Shown: positions 62,603 through 64,000 of the stretch, piece after piece | Position numbering within the stretch: the first letter of the stretch is position 1 | Layout of the letters: every line of letters begins with the position of its first letter | Origin: Anaerolineae bacterium | GTDB taxonomy: Bacteria; Chloroflexota; Anaerolineae; 4572-78; J111 | Length of the DNA stretch: 64,000 nucleotides | Direction: 5' to 3' | Assembly: GCA_023382535.1 (NCBI GenBank) | Contig: JAHDWA010000021.1 | Location: 88,856-152,855, forward strand | Position numbers and translations under genes: made by a program | Notes under the pieces: generated by a model | What the model was told of the DNA's origin: nothing | Database searches by the model: none | Seen by the model: only the letters and a program-made list of their open reading frames with translations

Positions 62603-62928
62603 CGACACGCCCGGCCCAACCGTTTGAGAACAGCTCGTTTGACCGCCTGCCGGGCATAGGTCCGTTGGTGGATGGTAGCCCTGATCAACCAACGCTCGCT
62701 GCTGTCGTTCTCAAAGCCGTGTTCCACACCTGCCAGCACAAAGATGCTTGTGCCCGGCCCAGCCTTGACCGATTCTCCATCCAGCCAGACTGTACCGGAC
62801 CCGGCCAGGACGTCAAACACTTCGTGTTCGTGCTCGTGACTATGGCGGGGCAGGCTTTGGCCCGGTAGAAAGCCGAGGAGACAGCCGGAAAACTCCTCTT
62901 CTTGAAAGAGGGAAATGGGCCTGCTCAC
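62599..62928 (-). CDS. Cupin-domain protein with palindrome over its start
   Basis: 109 residues. Cupin_2 with HSHEHEHEVFDVLAGSGTVWLDGE (motif 1) and GPGTSIFVLAGVEHGFEN (motif 2). It converges on the regulator gene with stops overlapping by 4 bases. The start is taken as GTG 62928 and lies inside the perfect 18-bp palindrome 62916-62952, with no visible ribosome site. The IS element begins 45 bases upstream, so the true 5' end may have been displaced. Confidence 0.75.
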   Translation of the reverse strand: MSRPISLFQEEEFSGCLLGFLPGQSLPRHSHEHEHEVFDVLAGSGTVWLDGESVKAGPGTSIFVLAGVEHGFENDSSERWLIRATIHQRTYARQAVKRAVLKRLGRACR

Positions 62929-62952
62929 ATCACAGTGATGTGAGCAGGCCCA
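62916..62952. repeat. Perfect 18-bp inverted repeat at the cupin start
   Basis: Arms 62916-62933 and 62935-62952 are exact reverse complements (TGGGCCTGCTCACATCAC) around a single A. It could be a terminator-like hairpin, an operator, or a hairpin over the cupin start. Confidence 0.75.
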
Positions 62953-62972
62953 AGGAGGGGAACATTGATTAA

Positions 62973-62991
62973 GTGTCTATCCGTAAAATGG
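62973..62991 (+). repeat. Left terminal inverted repeat of the IS
   Basis: GTGTCTATCCGTAAAATGG; mate of 63891-63910 with TCTATCCGTAAAAT shared. Confidence 0.85.
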
Positions 62992-63819
62992 CATATCAAA
63001 AACGATATGAGCACAAGCGAATTGGATCAGAGCCAACCAGTTGTCGACCTTTTTACACCAGCGAGTGCGTAGACTACGACGTTTGATCAACCAATTGAAC
63101 GTGCGTTCGACGACCCAACGACGGGCTGGATACTGGACTTCATCAGGAATGGGACATAATTCTGGTTCGCCCCGCCGGCGACGGTGCTTGTTATGAGCGA
63201 TATAGCCTGCTTCAAACACCACTCGATGAACGTCATCAAAATCATAGCCTTTATCAGCACACAAGTGCTGGGTAGAAGTAGGCCGATCAACAATAATACC
63301 CAATATGAGTTCCTGAACGGACCATTTATCGTGTTGGTTCGCGCCGGTGACGACGACAGACAAGGGCGCACCGCGTTGGTCCACCAAAATGTGAATTCTG
63401 CTGCCCGACTTAGCTCGATCGGTTGGATTTTTGCCGGTTTTCTGACCACCGAGCGGCGCCGCACAATGGCGACTATCAATTGCTTGCCAGTGCCACTGGA
63501 TGCGGCGTTGCCGAGCATAAAAACGGACCATAATTCGTAGAATTTGTTCAAATAGACCTTGTTTTTGCCAGGTCTGAAAGCGGTCGTGCAAGACACTACT
63601 ACAGACACCAAACCAATCTTTGTGAATAGCCTTCCTCTGACAGCCCGTCCACAAGACATACCAGATGCCAGTCAGGATAGCCTGGTTATCCGCTGGCGGG
63701 CGGCCTGGCCCTCGTTGTTTGGGCGGTTTGGGAAAGAGTTTTTTGATTTTCCGCCACAGCTGGTGTGGCAACTTGAAATAGTTTACATTCGCCGGTTTTG
63801 TGTTATGCTTTTTACTCAA
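62977..63819 (-). CDS. IS5-family transposase
   Basis: 280 residues. DDE transposase of the IS5 group with acidic residues in AIDSRHCAA, CADKGYDF and VVERTFNWL. N-terminal part LPHQLWRKIKKLFPKPP and ILTGIWYVLWTGCQ is typical of this family. A TTG at 63819 is the likely start. Single full-length frame with no frameshift. Not related to the neighbouring genes. Confidence 0.93.
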   Translation of the reverse strand: MSKKHNTKPANVNYFKLPHQLWRKIKKLFPKPPKQRGPGRPPADNQAILTGIWYVLWTGCQRKAIHKDWFGVCSSVLHDRFQTWQKQGLFEQILRIMVRFYARQRRIQWHWQAIDSRHCAAPLGGQKTGKNPTDRAKSGSRIHILVDQRGAPLSVVVTGANQHDKWSVQELILGIIVDRPTSTQHLCADKGYDFDDVHRVVFEAGYIAHNKHRRRRGEPELCPIPDEVQYPARRWVVERTFNWLIKRRSLRTRWCKKVDNWLALIQFACAHIVFDMPFYG

Positions 63820-63890
63820 GACGTATTCTCGCTTTCAATGGTTGTTTTGGCTAAACCCATTTTAGCGAGATGCGTCTTTTTTACATCTTT

Positions 63891-63910
63891 CCTATTTTAC
63901 GGATAGAGAC
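63891..63910 (-). repeat. Right terminal inverted repeat of the IS
   Basis: On the minus strand GTCTCTATCCGTAAAATAGG; mate of 62973-62991. Confidence 0.85.
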
Positions 63911-64000
63911 TAAAGGCAATTCATCATACCGGGTGGTTCTAACAATTCCCCAAAATAGCATCAAACGGTAGCATATGCTGTCAATTTGAAGCACTGTCCG

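Larger units (their letters stand above)
62970..63913. mobile_element. IS5-type insertion sequence with 3-bp target duplication
   Basis: A 938-base element (62973-63910) bounded by imperfect terminal inverted repeats. The left end reads GTGTCTATCCGTAAAATGG and the right end, on the minus strand, GTCTCTATCCGTAAAATAGG. Flanks are TAA (62970-62972) and TAA (63911-63913), the target duplication. It contains one transposase gene on the minus strand whose stop codon lies in the left repeat. Ends, duplication and frame look intact, which points to a recent insertion. Confidence 0.88.

Noticed and set aside
63914..64000. Sequence after the insertion element.
   Set aside because: Under 90 bases with no gene, repeat or site that can be supported.

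Overview
The window (about 57% GC by eye, densely coded, no tRNA or rRNA seen) looks like a chromosomal segment from an uncultured or little-studied Chloroflexota-type bacterium. That assignment is an inference. It rests on the gene repertoire (a NxrA/NarG-like Tat-exported molybdoenzyme, liv transporters beside hydantoinase-type genes, TorD-type chaperone) and on the abundant word-repeat islands between genes.

Region 1 (1-13.5 kb, + strand) handles 2-oxo acids and acyl-CoAs. It holds the 3' end of iorA, iorB, a LeuA/HMG-CoA-lyase-like DRE-TIM enzyme, leuC, leuD, an acyl-CoA dehydrogenase, a leuB-type dehydrogenase, a complete livKHMGF importer and a class III CoA-transferase. Region 2 (13.5-27.2 kb, + strand) adds a membrane-associated M28 peptidase, a PaaK-type aryl-CoA ligase, hydantoinase A and B proteins, an AT-richer gene with a ParB-like domain (possible transferred cargo), an enterochelin-esterase-like hydrolase, a Leu/Phe/Val dehydrogenase, a V4R sensor domain, a second acyl-CoA dehydrogenase and a two-subunit methylmalonyl-CoA mutase. 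Together these fit uptake of branched or aromatic amino acids, deamination to 2-oxo acids, oxidative decarboxylation to acyl-CoA and further oxidation.

Region 3 (29.4-40.3 kb, - strand) is the centrepiece: a twelve-gene array for anaerobic benzoyl-CoA degradation. It has oah, the four subunits of an ATP-dependent class I benzoyl-CoA reductase (bcrC, bcrB, bcrA, bcrD), a small unknown protein, a hemerythrin, dch, had, a RidA-like protein and etfBA. Upstream lies a 730-bp AT-rich control region with repeated TGACA-type operators, and a divergent NarL-type sensor kinase.

Region 4 (42-62.6 kb, mostly - strand) looks like anaerobic respiration and Fe-S or NO-related support. It has a large hybrid sensor kinase, heme A synthase, and a periplasmic NarG/NxrA-like alpha, beta and gamma complex with its chaperone, a small conserved-looking 89-residue protein and a polytopic membrane protein. 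Then come a cupin, DUF364, DUF2249, Mrp, MIP18, AhpD, a B12-radical SAM enzyme, DUF3565, a ferredoxin and a Crp/Fnr regulator. Near-identical Crp-type sites lie upstream of the molybdoenzyme operon and between ferredoxin and the regulator. The combination suggests a facultative organism that couples aromatic or amino-acid oxidation to nitrate-like respiration (inference).

The window ends with an intact IS5-type insertion sequence (62973-63910, TAA target duplication). Throughout, intergenic islands made of short degenerate words and their complements form potential hairpins, and several run into the 5' or 3' ends of reading frames.
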